NCBI RefSeq assembly: GCF_024979295.1
Contig: NZ_JANLCJ010000001.1
Coordinates: forward strand, 434,001-498,000
Length of the DNA stretch: 64,000 nucleotides
Direction of reading: 5' to 3'
Source: Herbiconiux daphne
GTDB lineage: Bacteria > Actinomycetota > Actinomycetes > Actinomycetales > Microbacteriaceae
Shown here: positions 10,378 to 20,093 of the stretch, in pieces
Layout of the letters: every line of letters starts with the position of its first letter
Numbering within the stretch: the first letter of the stretch is position 1
Position numbers and translations under genes: made by a program
The notes under the pieces: model-generated
Told to the model about the DNA's origin: nothing
Databases searched by the model: none
The model's input: the letters and a program-made list of their open reading frames with translations, nothing else

Positions 10378-11066
10378 TGGCTGAGAACGACGCCAAGGAG
10401 ACCGCCGAGAAGGCGGCTCCGAAGAAGGCTGCGGCCCCCAAGGCCGCGCCGAAGGAGAAGGCGGAGCCCAAGGCGGCTGCCAAGGCTCCGGCCGAGAAGG
10501 CTCCCGCCAAGGCCGCCGCGAAGAAGGCTCCCGCCAAGGCTGCCGACGCTGAGACCACGGCTCCGGCCGCGGCCAAGGCGCCTGCTGCCAAGGCCAAGCC
10601 CGCCGCCGACGAGACCGCCGGCCCCCGCGAGCACGTGCTCAAGGTGCACCACCTCCGTCCCGCTGCGGGAGCCAAGAAGGCTCGCACCCGCGTGGGCCGT
10701 GGTGAGGGCTCCAAGGGTAAGACCGCGGGCCGTGGCACCAAGGGCACGAAGGCCCGCTACCAGGTCAAGGTCGGCTTCGAGGGTGGGCAGATGCCGCTGC
10801 ACATGCGCACCCCGAAGCTCCGCGGCTTCAAGAACCCGTTCCGGGTGGAGTACCAGGTCGTGAACCTGGAGAAGCTCGCTGAGCTCTACCCCTCGGGCGG
10901 CGACGTCACCGTGGTCGACCTGGTCGCCAAGGGTGCCGTGCGCAAGAACGAAAAAGTGAAGGTTCTCGGCAATGGCGACATTGCGGTTAAGCTGAACGTC
11001 GCGGTCGACAAGGTCTCCGGCTCCGCCGAGCAGAAGATCGTCGCCGCGGGTGGTTCCGTCAAGTAG
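10377..11066 (+). CDS. rplO: 50S ribosomal protein L15 with 83-residue Lys/Ala/Pro-rich N-terminal extension
   Basis: 229 residues. Residues 84-229 are a normal 146-residue L15 ([12 protein letters not shown], then [20 protein letters not shown], then [15 protein letters not shown]). Residues 1-83 are a low-complexity stretch built from [13 protein letters not shown] and [12 protein letters not shown] repeats, resembling histone-H1-type tails. The ATG directly follows the rpmD stop (TAATGG), and no better start lies nearer the core. The tail would face solvent or bind RNA; its role is unknown. Confidence 0.95.
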   Translation: MAENDAKETAEKAAPKKAAAPKAAPKEKAEPKAAAKAPAEKAPAKAAAKKAPAKAADAETTAPAAAKAPAAKAKPAADETAGPREHVLKVHHLRPAAGAKKARTRVGRGEGSKGKTAGRGTKGTKARYQVKVGFEGGQMPLHMRTPKLRGFKNPFRVEYQVVNLEKLAELYPSGGDVTVVDLVAKGAVRKNEKVKVLGNGDIAVKLNVAVDKVSGSAEQKIVAAGGSVK

Positions 11067-11076
11067 GTTCCGCAGA

Positions 11077-11159
11077 CCGGTGACCTGATTGGTGAGCGCT
11101 CGACATCCTGCGTCATGTGAATGATGTAGCCTGTCGAGGCCACGAATCGGGTCACCGGC
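11077..11159. repeat. Nested inverted repeats in the rplO-secY gap
   Basis: The outer arms CCGGTGACCTGATT (11077-11090) and AATCGGGTCACCGG (11145-11158) pair with one wobble. Inside them CTCGACA (11099-11105) pairs with TGTCGAG (11132-11138). No T-run follows, so it is not a textbook intrinsic terminator. A TAGCCT hexamer (about 11127-11132) inside the structure could be a -10 box for secY. It may be a processing or attenuation site separating ribosomal genes from secY-adk-map. Confidence 0.5.
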
Positions 11160-11198
11160 TTTCTTGGCATTGAGCCACATAAACGCAGGAGGCCCTTT

Positions 11199-12521
11199 TT
11201 GTTCAAAGCCGTAGCGAGGATCTTCCGCACGCCGGATCTCCGCCGGAAGATCGGCTTCACGCTCGGCATCGTCGCACTGTTCCGCCTGGGATCGTTCATC
11301 CCCGCTCCCTTCGTGGATTTCGGAAACGTGCAGACCTGTCTAGCCGCGAACCAGAACACGTCCGGGTTGTACGAGCTCGTCAACCTCTTCAGTGGTGGCG
11401 CCCTCCTGCAGCTCTCCATCTTCGCGCTGGGGATCATGCCGTACATCACGGCCTCGATCATCGTGCAGCTGCTGCGCGTGGTCATCCCTCACTTCGAGAC
11501 CCTCTACAAGGAGGGCCAGTCGGGCCAGAGCCGCCTGACGCAGTACACGCGCTACCTCACCATCGCGCTGGGTGTGCTGCAGTCGACGACGCTCATCACG
11601 GTCGCCCGCAGCGGTGCGCTGTTCGGCACGTCGACCGTCGCCGAGTGCGGGCAGCTCATCACCAACGACGCCTGGTACGCCATCCTGCTCATGGTCATCA
11701 CCATGACCGCCGGCACCGGCGTCATCATGTGGATGGGTGAACTCATCACCGAGCGCGGCATCGGCAACGGCATGTCGCTGCTGATCTTCACGTCGATCGC
11801 CGCCCGCTTCCCCGCCTCGCTCTGGCTCATCGCGCAGACCAAGAGCTTCGAGGTCTTCCTGCTGGTGATCGCCGTCGGGCTCCTGGTCGTGGGGCTCGTG
11901 GTGTTCGTCGAGCTCTCGCAACGGCGCATCCCGGTTCAATACGCCAAACGCGTGGTGGGCAGGCGCACCTACGGCGGCAACAACACCTACATCCCCATCA
12001 AGGTCAACATGGCCGGCGTGGTGCCCGTGATCTTCGCGTCGTCGCTGCTCTACCTGCCGGCTCTGATCGCGCAGTTCAACCAGCCACAACCGGGCGAGCA
12101 GCCCGCTGGCTGGGTGACCTGGATCAACAGCTACCTGGTGCAGGGCGATCACCCGCTCTACATGCTGCTGTACTTCCTGCTCATCGTGGGCTTCACCTAC
12201 TTCTACGTCGCGATCACCTTCAACCCCGAAGAGGTCGCCGACAACATGAAGAAGTTCGGCGGGTTCATCCCCGGCATCCGTGCCGGCCGGCCGACCGCCG
12301 AATACCTCGACTACGTGCTCACCCGCATCACCCTTCCCGGGTCGATCTACCTGGGTCTGATCGCGCTGTTGCCGTTGATCGCTCTCGCGCTGGTCGGTGC
12401 CAACCAGAACTTCCCGTTCGGTGGCGCGTCGATCCTGATCATCGTCGGTGTCGGTCTCGAGACCGTGAAGCAGATCGACTCGCAGTTGCAGCAACGCCAC
12501 TACGAGGGACTTCTGCGATGA
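11199..12521 (+). CDS. secY: Preprotein translocase subunit SecY
   Basis: 440 residues, ten membrane segments. It starts [24 protein letters not shown], contains the plug region after TM1 and the cytoplasmic loop motif [13 protein letters not shown] near residue 245. SecY forms the protein-conducting channel with SecE and SecG. The start is TTG at 11199, six bases after a perfect AGGAGG (11187-11192). Its stop overlaps the adk ATG by four bases. Confidence 0.97.
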   Translation: MFKAVARIFRTPDLRRKIGFTLGIVALFRLGSFIPAPFVDFGNVQTCLAANQNTSGLYELVNLFSGGALLQLSIFALGIMPYITASIIVQLLRVVIPHFETLYKEGQSGQSRLTQYTRYLTIALGVLQSTTLITVARSGALFGTSTVAECGQLITNDAWYAILLMVITMTAGTGVIMWMGELITERGIGNGMSLLIFTSIAARFPASLWLIAQTKSFEVFLLVIAVGLLVVGLVVFVELSQRRIPVQYAKRVVGRRTYGGNNTYIPIKVNMAGVVPVIFASSLLYLPALIAQFNQPQPGEQPAGWVTWINSYLVQGDHPLYMLLYFLLIVGFTYFYVAITFNPEEVADNMKKFGGFIPGIRAGRPTAEYLDYVLTRITLPGSIYLGLIALLPLIALALVGANQNFPFGGASILIIVGVGLETVKQIDSQLQQRHYEGLLR

Positions 12522-13123
12522 CGGACGGGCCGGGCGCGGCCGATTCGAACGGCTCGCTCCGCCTGCTCCTCATCGGCCCGCCCGGGGCCGGCAAGGGCAC
12601 CCAGGCGGCTCGTCTCTCCGAGGCCTACGGCATTCCCGCGGTCTCGACGGGCGACATCTTCCGCGAGAACGTGAAAGAGGGCACCGAGCTCGGCGTCAAG
12701 GCCAAGGAGTACATGGACGCGGGGCACTACGTTCCCGACTCCCTGACCAACGAGCTGGTGCGCGACCGACTGAGCCAGCCGGATGTCGCCGACGGCTTCC
12801 TGCTCGACGGCTACCCCCGCACCCTGCAGCAGGTCGAGGAGCTCGACGACATCCTCGGCGTGAATGCCGCATCGCTCGACGCGGTCGTCGTGCTCACCGC
12901 CGACACCGACGAGGTGGTGCAGCGACTGCTGAAGCGATCGGCCGAGCAGGGCCGCAGCGACGACACCGACGAGGTGATCCGCCGCCGGCTCGACGTCTAC
13001 GCCGAGCAGACGGCTCCGCTCATCGATGTCTACGCCCAGCGCGGACTGCTGATCGAGGTCGACGGGCTCGGAGCGATCGACGAGGTCACCGGCCGCATCA
13101 TCGCCGCGCTCGCGAGTCGCTGA
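12518..13123 (+). CDS. adk: Adenylate kinase
   Basis: 201 residues. The P-loop GPPGAGKGT is at residues 20-28, the AMP-binding STGDIFREN follows, and [10 protein letters not shown] is the NMP-lid signature. The LID is short and has no zinc cysteines, as in actinobacterial short-form enzymes. It catalyses ATP + AMP to 2 ADP. A 13-residue N-terminal extension precedes the usual start. It overlaps secY and lies 13 bp before map, the conserved secY-adk-map order. Confidence 0.97.
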   Translation: MTDGPGAADSNGSLRLLLIGPPGAGKGTQAARLSEAYGIPAVSTGDIFRENVKEGTELGVKAKEYMDAGHYVPDSLTNELVRDRLSQPDVADGFLLDGYPRTLQQVEELDDILGVNAASLDAVVVLTADTDEVVQRLLKRSAEQGRSDDTDEVIRRRLDVYAEQTAPLIDVYAQRGLLIEVDGLGAIDEVTGRIIAALASR

Positions 13124-13136
13124 CCCCGGAACCCGC

Positions 13137-13988
13137 ATGATCCGCAAGAACAAGGGCATCTACAAGACGCCCGAGGAGCTGCGCCTGATGGTGCGCCCCG
13201 GGCTGGTGACGGCCGCGTCGCTCGCCGCGGTGCGCGCCGCCATCCGCCCGGGCATCAGCACGCTCGAGCTCGACGCCATCGCCGACAGCACCATCCGGTC
13301 GCTCGGCGGGGTGTCGAATTTCCAGATGGTGCCCGGCTACTTCCACACGCTCTGCACGTCGGTCAACGACGACATCGTGCACGGCATCCCCGGTGGCCGC
13401 GTGCTCGAGGCCGGCGACATCGTGTCGATCGACAGCGGCGCCGAGGTCGACGGCTGGAACGGCGACTCGGCGATCACCGTGGTGCTCGACGATGCGTCGA
13501 GGCCGGTCGAGGTGGCGGCCCGCCGTCTGCTGTCGGATGTAACCGAGCAGTCGCTCTGGCACGGCATCGCGCGTCTGGCCGCCGCACGCCACCTCAACGA
13601 GGTCGGCGAGGCCATCGAGGAGTTCGTCGAGAACCACCCGTCGACACGTGACGGCGCGACCTACGGCATCCTCACCGACTACATCGGCCACGGCATCGGT
13701 CGCAGCATGCACGAAGCGCCGCCGGTGTTCAACTACCGGGTGCGCCCGAAGGGCCCCGAGGTCAAGCCCGGCCTGGTGGTGGCGATCGAGCCGATGATCA
13801 CGGCCGGCACCACCGAGACCTACGTGCGCGAAGACGAGTGGACCGTGGCATCCGCCGACGGCAGCATGTCGTCGCACTGGGAGCACTCGGTCGCCGTGCA
13901 CGAAGACGGCATCTGGGTGCTCACCGCCGACGACGGCGGCGCGGCCGCCCTGGCGCCGCTCGGAGTGACGCCGGTGCCCATTCCCTGA
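13137..13988 (+). CDS. map: Type I methionine aminopeptidase
   Basis: 283 residues. The metal ligands are visible in order: Asp in SIDSGAEVDGWNGDSA, His in GHGIGRSMHEAP, Glu in VAIEPMITAG and Glu in SHWEHSVAV. It removes the initiator methionine from nascent proteins. It has no Cys-rich zinc domain at the N terminus. The gene ends the ribosomal unit and faces mtlR. Confidence 0.96.
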   Translation: MIRKNKGIYKTPEELRLMVRPGLVTAASLAAVRAAIRPGISTLELDAIADSTIRSLGGVSNFQMVPGYFHTLCTSVNDDIVHGIPGGRVLEAGDIVSIDSGAEVDGWNGDSAITVVLDDASRPVEVAARRLLSDVTEQSLWHGIARLAAARHLNEVGEAIEEFVENHPSTRDGATYGILTDYIGHGIGRSMHEAPPVFNYRVRPKGPEVKPGLVVAIEPMITAGTTETYVREDEWTVASADGSMSSHWEHSVAVHEDGIWVLTADDGGAAALAPLGVTPVPIP

Positions 13989-13996
13989 CGCACTCC

Positions 13997-14019
13997 GGCC
14001 GCGGGAGCTGCCCGCCCGG
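13997..14019. terminator. GC-rich hairpin between convergent map and mtlR
   Basis: GGCCGCGGG and CCCGCCCGGCC can pair with one bulge in the 34-bp gap between the map and mtlR stops. There is no T-run; it is a weak candidate for a shared terminator. Confidence 0.3.
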
Positions 14020-14022
14020 CCC

Positions 14023-15945
14023 TCAGGTGTCGATGACGTGCACGAGCTCGTCGATGAACGACGGGAAGTCGACGCCGCGCTTCACGATGCGCTGCACGTC
14101 GTCGCGGTCGGAGAACACCTCCACCAGCTGATCGAACACGTTCTGGAACGCCTTGCGCCCGCTGGCGCTGAACGCGATGAGGGCGATGACGTTCACCCGG
14201 TTGTCGCCCCAGGTCATCGGCGACTCGTTGACGACGATCGCGATGGCGGTGCGGGTGGCGCTCATCTCCATCGCGTGGGGCACGGCGATGGTGTCGGTGA
14301 ACGCCGTCGACGACATGCGCTCGCGCTCGATGGCGCCCTCGACGTAGGACTCGTCGATCACGCCGAGCCCCACCATCGAGTCGCCCAGCGTGCGGATCAT
14401 GCCCGCCTCGGTCGGGGCACGCAAATTGCGCCAGAACAGCCGCTCGTCGAAGTACTGCAGCAGCTCGTCTTTGATCTCCATGCGGCGACGGTGGCGGCGC
14501 ACCGTGGCGATCGCCCGGCGCACCGCCTCGAAGTCGGACTCGGTGAGGAAGGGCTGGATGACCACGACGTTGTCGCGCGCCGCCGGGGCCTGGATGGTGG
14601 TGACCACGATGTCGGACGACAGCCCCGACCAGTCGACGTCGGCCCGGGTGATCACCACGTCGACCTGCAGGTCGGAGCCGAGTTCGGCCTCGAGCTTCGA
14701 GCGCAGCACGACGTGCATGTCGTAGTAGTTGGGGCACACGATCGCGCAGGTGACGCGCTCTTCGCGCAGGTTCTGCCGCTCGAGATAGGAGCCCACGTGC
14801 AGGGCGATGTAGGCGATCTCGTCGTCGTTGATCGTGATCTGCTCGCGCCGCTGGATCTGGCTGGCGATGAACACCGCGAGCTCGTAGATCATGGGGAACG
14901 AGCCCTTGATCGACCGGGTCATCGGGTTGCGCGAGTAGGAGTTCTCGTGGGCCCGGGCGACGAGATTGCGGATGTGCAGGCTCAGCCGCACGATGAAGTC
15001 CTCGTCGTTGAGGTCGACCAGGTATTCGTCGCTCGCCAGCCGCACGATGCGGCGCATGTCGTCGAGGTAGTCGCGGTCGAGGTAGTTGGCGGCGACCACC
15101 TCGGTGGGCTCGTCGTGGCCCGGGGTGAGCACCCGCGTGGTGAGCAGCACCGACAGGTAGGTCAGTTCGCGGATGCTCAGGGCGGCGTCGAAATGCGAGC
15201 GGATGAGGCCGTCGAGCCGGCCGGCGATGTCGCGGATGGTCTCGGAGACCGGATGCTCGTCGGCCTGGTCGATCGACTGGTTCTTGGCCACGCGGTCGAC
15301 GGCGATCGCGATGTGCAGCAGCACGTTGTTGATCGAGTACTCGTTGACGAAGTAGCCGTGCTCGTCGAGCATGGCGATGAGGTCGGACTTGAAGGCGCCG
15401 AGGTTGTCGCCCGAGAACTCCCGCTGGATGTTCTCGAGGTCGAGGAAGCCCTGGGCGCTCTCGTCGCGGAAGATGCGGCTGAGCAGCCGCCGCCGGTTCA
15501 GCTCGCTGCCCGAGAGCGACACCGAGCTGCCGCGCCGCACGAGTGACAGCCCCGCCTCCTCGACCAGCAGCTTGACCTTGCGAAGGTCGGCCTCGACGGT
15601 CGATTCGCTCACGAACAGCGACGCGGCCAGGTCGTAGACGTCGAGGCCGTCGAGGGCGTCGCCGAGACCGCGGATGATGAAGTGCACGCGCTCGCGGGGG
15701 CTGCCGGGCTCGGCGTCGCGCGACCGCAGGCCGGTGACGAAACTCGCGTAGGCCTCGCGATTCAGCCGGTAGCCGCTCGTCGACGACGCGATCACCTCGA
15801 GCGGGCGGGCGGCGTTCTTGACGCCCGTGACGTAGCTGCGCACGCTGCGGGTGGTCACGCCGAGCCGGTCGGCCAGCTCGCCGGCGGTGACCCACTCGTC
15901 GGACTCGGCCAGGAACTCCAGCAGCCGTTCGTACTTCTCGCTCAT
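14023..15945 (-). CDS. mtlR: MtlR-type PTS-regulated transcription activator (HTH-PRD-EIIB-EIIA)
   Basis: 640 residues from the ATG at 15945; longer in-frame extensions upstream have no support. Domains in order: winged HTH (about 1-60, with AGELADRLGVTTRSVRSYV), a second Mga-like HTH (about 85-150), two PRD domains (about 180-400; HIAIAVDRV and RLSLHIRNL hold the regulatory histidines), a gat-type EIIB-like domain with Cys404 (IVCPNYYDM), and a mannitol/fructose-type EIIA domain with His557 (AVPHAMEM). In B. subtilis, MtlR activates the mannitol operon and its activity is set by phosphorylation of the PRD and EIIB sites. All key residues are kept here. It is divergent from the PTS genes that it probably controls. 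Confidence 0.9.
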   Translation of the reverse strand: MSEKYERLLEFLAESDEWVTAGELADRLGVTTRSVRSYVTGVKNAARPLEVIASSTSGYRLNREAYASFVTGLRSRDAEPGSPRERVHFIIRGLGDALDGLDVYDLAASLFVSESTVEADLRKVKLLVEEAGLSLVRRGSSVSLSGSELNRRRLLSRIFRDESAQGFLDLENIQREFSGDNLGAFKSDLIAMLDEHGYFVNEYSINNVLLHIAIAVDRVAKNQSIDQADEHPVSETIRDIAGRLDGLIRSHFDAALSIRELTYLSVLLTTRVLTPGHDEPTEVVAANYLDRDYLDDMRRIVRLASDEYLVDLNDEDFIVRLSLHIRNLVARAHENSYSRNPMTRSIKGSFPMIYELAVFIASQIQRREQITINDDEIAYIALHVGSYLERQNLREERVTCAIVCPNYYDMHVVLRSKLEAELGSDLQVDVVITRADVDWSGLSSDIVVTTIQAPAARDNVVVIQPFLTESDFEAVRRAIATVRRHRRRMEIKDELLQYFDERLFWRNLRAPTEAGMIRTLGDSMVGLGVIDESYVEGAIERERMSSTAFTDTIAVPHAMEMSATRTAIAIVVNESPMTWGDNRVNVIALIAFSASGRKAFQNVFDQLVEVFSDRDDVQRIVKRGVDFPSFIDELVHVIDT

Positions 15946-16105
15946 CACCCGTCTTTTCCGGCGTCGTGTTCGGTCTGGCTGTTGCCGATCAAGCGTACCC
16001 GCGACAACGCCGCTTCCGGGGGCGAGGAAGGAAACCTGCTGGCCGCGCACCGGCCCCGTGGCCGAGTATCGACAGTGGATCGACCGACGACGCGAGGAGG
16101 CGTGC

Positions 16106-16453
16106 GTGAACAGGGTGCTCATCATCTGCGGTGCAGGAGCGTCGAGCACCTTTCTCGCACTGCGGCTTCGCGGGGTCGCCCGTTCGCGGGGACTCGATCT
16201 CACCGTCGAGGCCGGCACCCGGTTCGATCTCGACGACCGGCTCACCGGCACCGACCTGCTGCTGGTCGGTCCGCATCTCGGGGCGGAGTTCGCAGAGCTC
16301 CAGGCACGGGCGAACGATGCCGGAGTGGGGGCCGCGCTGCTGCCCGACACCGTCTTCGATGCGGGCGGCGCGGAAGCCGCCGCCGACCTGGTGGCCGACC
16401 TGCTCGGCGCACCACAGGCCTCGACCGACCGGCTCACAGTAGAGCCAACCTAG
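16106..16453 (+). CDS. Stand-alone PTS EIIB-like protein
   Basis: 115 residues starting at the GTG at 16106, with GAGGAGG (16094-16100) five bases upstream. The N terminus MNRVLIICGAGASSTFLALRL matches the phosphate-accepting loop of the lactose/cellobiose-type EIIB family, with Cys8 as the acceptor. The remainder fits a small alpha/beta fold. No EIIC or EIIA of the same class lies nearby. It may relay phosphate to an EIIC elsewhere or act as a regulator with MtlR. It is first in the operon with ptsH (13 bp gap). Confidence 0.8.
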   Translation: MNRVLIICGAGASSTFLALRLRGVARSRGLDLTVEAGTRFDLDDRLTGTDLLLVGPHLGAEFAELQARANDAGVGAALLPDTVFDAGGAEAAADLVADLLGAPQASTDRLTVEPT

Positions 16454-16466
16454 AAGGAGATTGAAC

Positions 16467-16736
16467 ATGGCTGAACGAACCGTCGAAATGGCATCGAAGC
16501 ACGGTCTTCACGCTCGCCCGGCGACGATCTTCACGCAGACCGTGGCGAAGTCGGGGCTGCCGGTGCAGATCTCGAAGGCCGGCGGAAAAGCGGTGAACGC
16601 CGCGAGCATCCTGGGCGTCATCTCGCTCGGCATCGAGCAGGGCGACACGCTCACGCTGGTGTCGGAGGGCGACAGCGCCGACGCCGTGCTCGACGAACTC
16701 GTGACCCTGCTCAGCACCGACCTGGACGCCGACTGA
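16467..16736 (+). CDS. ptsH: Phosphocarrier protein HPr
   Basis: 89 residues from the ATG at 16467 with AAGGAG seven bases upstream. KHGLHARPAT holds the phospho-acceptor His15; Ser47 in NAASILGVISLG corresponds to the regulatory Ser46 of Firmicutes, although actinobacteria generally lack HPr kinase. It passes phosphate from Enzyme I to EIIA proteins. Its stop overlaps the ptsI ATG by one base. Confidence 0.97.
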   Translation: MAERTVEMASKHGLHARPATIFTQTVAKSGLPVQISKAGGKAVNAASILGVISLGIEQGDTLTLVSEGDSADAVLDELVTLLSTDLDAD

Positions 16737-18406
16737 TGACCGACGTGACCAGCCGCCGCCTGCAGGGCACGGGCATCGGCCGCGGCATCGCCGTGGGTCA
16801 GGTGCTCCGGATGCCGGATCCTCTGCCCGAACCCGACGACACCCCCAGCGCGCTCACCCCCGACGCCGAGAAGGAGCGGGCCCGAGCGTCGCTGGCGGCC
16901 ACAGCGGCCATCATCCGGCACCGCGGCGAGCGTGCCGGCGGCTCGGCCAAAGACGTGCTCGAGGCCCAGGCGTTCATGGCCGAGGACCCGACGCTCATCG
17001 ACGACGTGGGGGAGCGGCTGGACAGCGGCAAGACCGCCGAGCGCGCGGTGTTCGAGGCGTTCGCCGCATTCCGCGACCTGCTGGTGAGCATGGGCGGCTA
17101 CATGGGGGAGCGCGCGACCGACCTCGACGACGTCTCGCAGCGGGTGGTGGCCCACCTGCGCGGTGTCGCCGCCCCCGGTGTTCCCGATCCCGACTTCGCC
17201 TTCGTGCTCGTCGCCCGCGACCTGGCCCCGGCCGACACGGCTCTGCTCGACCTCGAGAAGGTGCTCGCCCTGGTCACGAGCGACGGCGGCCCGACCTCGC
17301 ACACCGCCATCCTCGCCCGGGAGAAGTCGATCGTGGCGGTGGTGGGCGTGGCCGACGCGCTCGACCTGGCCGACGGCACCGAGGTCATCGTCGACGCCTC
17401 GACCGGCACCGTCACCGTCTCGCCGACCGACGACGAGCGGGCTCAGGCGCTCGAGCGCGCCGAAGAGCTCCGCTCGGCCCGCAGCGCCGACACCGGGCCG
17501 GGCCGCCTGGCCGACGGCACCGAGGTGCCGTTGCTGGCGAACCTCGGCTCGGCCGACGGCGCCGAAGACGCCCTGGCCAAGGGCGCGGAGGGCGTGGGCC
17601 TGTTCCGCACCGAGTTCCTCTTCCTCGACTCCACGAGCGCCCCCACGGTCGACGAGCAGAAGGCGCAGTACGTTCGCCTGCTGCAGGCCTTCGCCGGCAA
17701 GAAGGTGGTGGTGCGTGCGCTCGACGCCGGTGCCGACAAGCCCCTGAGCTTCTTGAACGACGCTCCGGAGGAGAACCCGGCACTGGGGCTGCGCGGACTG
17801 CGCGCCCTCCGCGCGAACGAGCCGATCCTGCGCGATCAGCTGCGGGCGCTCGCCGCCGCCGACGCCGAGACCGACGCGGACGTGTGGGTCATGGCTCCCA
17901 TGGTGTCGACCGTCGAGGAGACCCGCTACTTCACCGCTCTCGCCCGCGAGTGCGGACTGAAGACCGCCGGCGTCATGGTTGAGGTGCCGTCGTCGGCCCT
18001 GCTCGCCGATCGCATCCTGGCCGACGCCGACTTCGCCTCGATCGGCACCAACGACCTCACCCAGTACACGCTGGCGGCCGACCGCCTGCTCGGTTCGGTG
18101 GCCTCGTTCCAAGACCCGTGGCATCCGGCGGTGCTGAAGCTCGTCGGCGAGGTCGGCAAGGCTGGCCAGCAGCTCGGAAAGCCCGTCGGCATCTGCGGAG
18201 AGGCCGCCGCCGACCCGCTGCTCGCCGTCGTGCTGGTGGGCCTCGGCGCCACCACCCTCTCGATGTCGCCGGCCGCACTGGCCGACGTGCGGGCCGAACT
18301 CGCCCGCTTCACCCTCGACGACGCCCGGCGGTTCGCCGACCTGGCGTTGTCGGCCAACAGCGCGATCGAGGCTCGCGCGGCCGTCACCGCCGCCTCGATC
18401 TCCTGA
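16736..18406 (+). CDS. ptsI: PTS Enzyme I (phosphoenolpyruvate-protein phosphotransferase)
   Basis: 556 residues. The active-site histidine is His189 in GGPTSHTAILARE. The C-terminal PEP-binding domain shows GVGLFRTEFLFLD, RALDAGADKPLSF and the signature GVMVEVPSSALLAD-to-SIGTNDLTQY region. It transfers phosphate from PEP to HPr. It is translated directly behind ptsH, so both general PTS proteins are made with the mannitol genes. Confidence 0.97.
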   Translation: MTDVTSRRLQGTGIGRGIAVGQVLRMPDPLPEPDDTPSALTPDAEKERARASLAATAAIIRHRGERAGGSAKDVLEAQAFMAEDPTLIDDVGERLDSGKTAERAVFEAFAAFRDLLVSMGGYMGERATDLDDVSQRVVAHLRGVAAPGVPDPDFAFVLVARDLAPADTALLDLEKVLALVTSDGGPTSHTAILAREKSIVAVVGVADALDLADGTEVIVDASTGTVTVSPTDDERAQALERAEELRSARSADTGPGRLADGTEVPLLANLGSADGAEDALAKGAEGVGLFRTEFLFLDSTSAPTVDEQKAQYVRLLQAFAGKKVVVRALDAGADKPLSFLNDAPEENPALGLRGLRALRANEPILRDQLRALAAADAETDADVWVMAPMVSTVEETRYFTALARECGLKTAGVMVEVPSSALLADRILADADFASIGTNDLTQYTLAADRLLGSVASFQDPWHPAVLKLVGEVGKAGQQLGKPVGICGEAAADPLLAVVLVGLGATTLSMSPAALADVRAELARFTLDDARRFADLALSANSAIEARAAVTAASIS

Positions 18407-18474
18407 CGCACCATCGCACCACTGCACCACCACCCGACTCAACTCGAATCAATCACAGAAACGGAGTAGCCGTC

Positions 18475-20067
18475 ATGACAACGACGTCAGAAACGAAGAC
18501 AGGAGGTGGGGCCCGGGTGCGCGTTCAGCGCTTCGGAACCTTCCTGTCGGGCATGGTCATGCCCAACATCCCCGCGTTCATCGCCTGGGGGCTCATCACG
18601 AGCCTCTTCATCGCCACCGGCTGGCTGCCCAACGGCATCCTCGGCGGGTTCGGCAACGCCGACGCGATCGGCTGGACCGGCGCCGCCACCGCTCTGGCGC
18701 AGGCCGATGACGGCACGACGTTCCCGCAGTACGTGGGCCTCGTCGGTCCGATGATCACCTACCTGCTGCCGCTCCTGATCGCGAACACCGGTGGCCGCAT
18801 GGTCTACGGGGCACGCGGTGGCGTGGTGGGCACGATCGCGACGATGGGTGTCATCGTCGGCGCCGACATCCCGATGTTCATCGGCGCCATGATCATGGGC
18901 CCGCTCGGCGCCTGGCTGATCAAGCAGGTCGACCGCATCTGGGCCGGCAAGATCAAGGCCGGATTCGAGATGCTGGTCGACAACTTCTCGGCCGGCATCC
19001 TGGGCGGTCTGCTCGCCATCGCAGGCTTCTTCGGAATCGCCCCGGTGATCCAGGGGCTGTCGAAGGCGCTCGAGGTGGGCGTCGACTGGCTGATCAGCGC
19101 GGGACTGCTGCCGCTGGCGTCCATCCTGGTGGAGCCCGGCAAGGTGCTGTTCCTCAACAACGCCATCAACCACGGTGTGTTCACCCCGCTGGGTGTGCAG
19201 CAGGTGGCGGAGCAGGGCAAGTCGATCCTGTTCCTGATCGAGGCGAACCCCGGCCCCGGTCTCGGCATCCTGCTCGCGTTCTCGATCTTCGGCATCGGCC
19301 TGGCCAAGGCCAGCGCTCCGGGCGCCGCGATCATCCAGTTCTTCGGCGGCATCCACGAGATCTACTTCCCCTACGTGCTGTCCAAGCCGATGACCATCCT
19401 CGCGGCCATCGCCGGAGGCGCCACCGGCGTCGCCGTCAACGTGCTCTTCAACACGGGACTGCGCGCACCGGCCTCGCCGGGCAGCATCATCGCGGTGCTG
19501 GCGCAGACGGCGCCCGACAGCTACGTCGGCGTCATCCTCTCGGTGATCTCGGCCGCGGCGGTCTCGTTCCTCGTCACCGCCGTGATCCTGCGGGCCAGCC
19601 GCAAGCGCGACCTCGAGAAGGAGAACGCCGGCGACCTGAGCGCCGCGATCGCGCAGACCGAGGCGAACAAGGGCAAGGAGAGCTCGGTGCTCGCCAACCT
19701 GCGTGCCGAGGGCGTGCCCGCGGGCGACGCCGAGGCCGTGGCCGAGGAGAGCTCGCTGCTCACCGACACCCGCCCCATCTCGAACATCGTGTTCGCCTGC
19801 GATGCGGGCATGGGGTCGAGTGCGATGGGCGCATCGGTGCTGCGGAATAAGATCAAGAAGGCCGGCATCGAGGGGGTCACCGTGGTCAACAAGGCCATCG
19901 CCAACCTCGACGACGACGTCGATCTGGTGATCACGCAGCGCGAGCTCACCCCCCGGGCGCAGGAGCGCACGCCGAGCGCCGAGCACGTGTCGGTCGACAA
20001 CTTCATGAACAGCCCTCGCTACGACGAGGTCGTCGAGAAGCTGAAGGAACAGCACGCCGCCAAATAG
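18475..20067 (+). CDS. mtlA: PTS mannitol transporter subunit IICB
   Basis: 530 residues from the ATG at 18475 (GGAG about eight bases upstream). The EIIC membrane domain covers about residues 15-375 and includes the mannitol-family motif GGIHEIYFPYVL. A linker of about 60 charged residues leads to the EIIB domain with the acceptor Cys442 in FACDAGMGSSAMGAS. There is no fused EIIA domain; that is supplied by mtlF next door. It imports and phosphorylates mannitol to mannitol-1-phosphate. Confidence 0.96.
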   Translation: MTTTSETKTGGGARVRVQRFGTFLSGMVMPNIPAFIAWGLITSLFIATGWLPNGILGGFGNADAIGWTGAATALAQADDGTTFPQYVGLVGPMITYLLPLLIANTGGRMVYGARGGVVGTIATMGVIVGADIPMFIGAMIMGPLGAWLIKQVDRIWAGKIKAGFEMLVDNFSAGILGGLLAIAGFFGIAPVIQGLSKALEVGVDWLISAGLLPLASILVEPGKVLFLNNAINHGVFTPLGVQQVAEQGKSILFLIEANPGPGLGILLAFSIFGIGLAKASAPGAAIIQFFGGIHEIYFPYVLSKPMTILAAIAGGATGVAVNVLFNTGLRAPASPGSIIAVLAQTAPDSYVGVILSVISAAAVSFLVTAVILRASRKRDLEKENAGDLSAAIAQTEANKGKESSVLANLRAEGVPAGDAEAVAEESSLLTDTRPISNIVFACDAGMGSSAMGASVLRNKIKKAGIEGVTVVNKAIANLDDDVDLVITQRELTPRAQERTPSAEHVSVDNFMNSPRYDEVVEKLKEQHAAK

Positions 20068-20093
20068 GCGACGTGGAAGAGGAGGAGATTCCC

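Noticed and set aside
10377..10625. A separate histone-like gene before rplO
   Set aside because: The stretch is in frame with L15, with no stop between and no start with a binding site at the L15 core.
13820..15895. A 691-codon minus-strand frame overlapping mtlR
   Set aside because: Arg/Pro/Ala-rich shadow of mtlR in another frame; mtlR has all its domains and catalytic residues.
15851..16105. Longer start for the EIIB-like protein, adding 85 residues
   Set aside because: The added part is Arg/Ser-rich and overlaps mtlR; GTG 16106 has GAGGAGG at the right distance and starts at the family motif.
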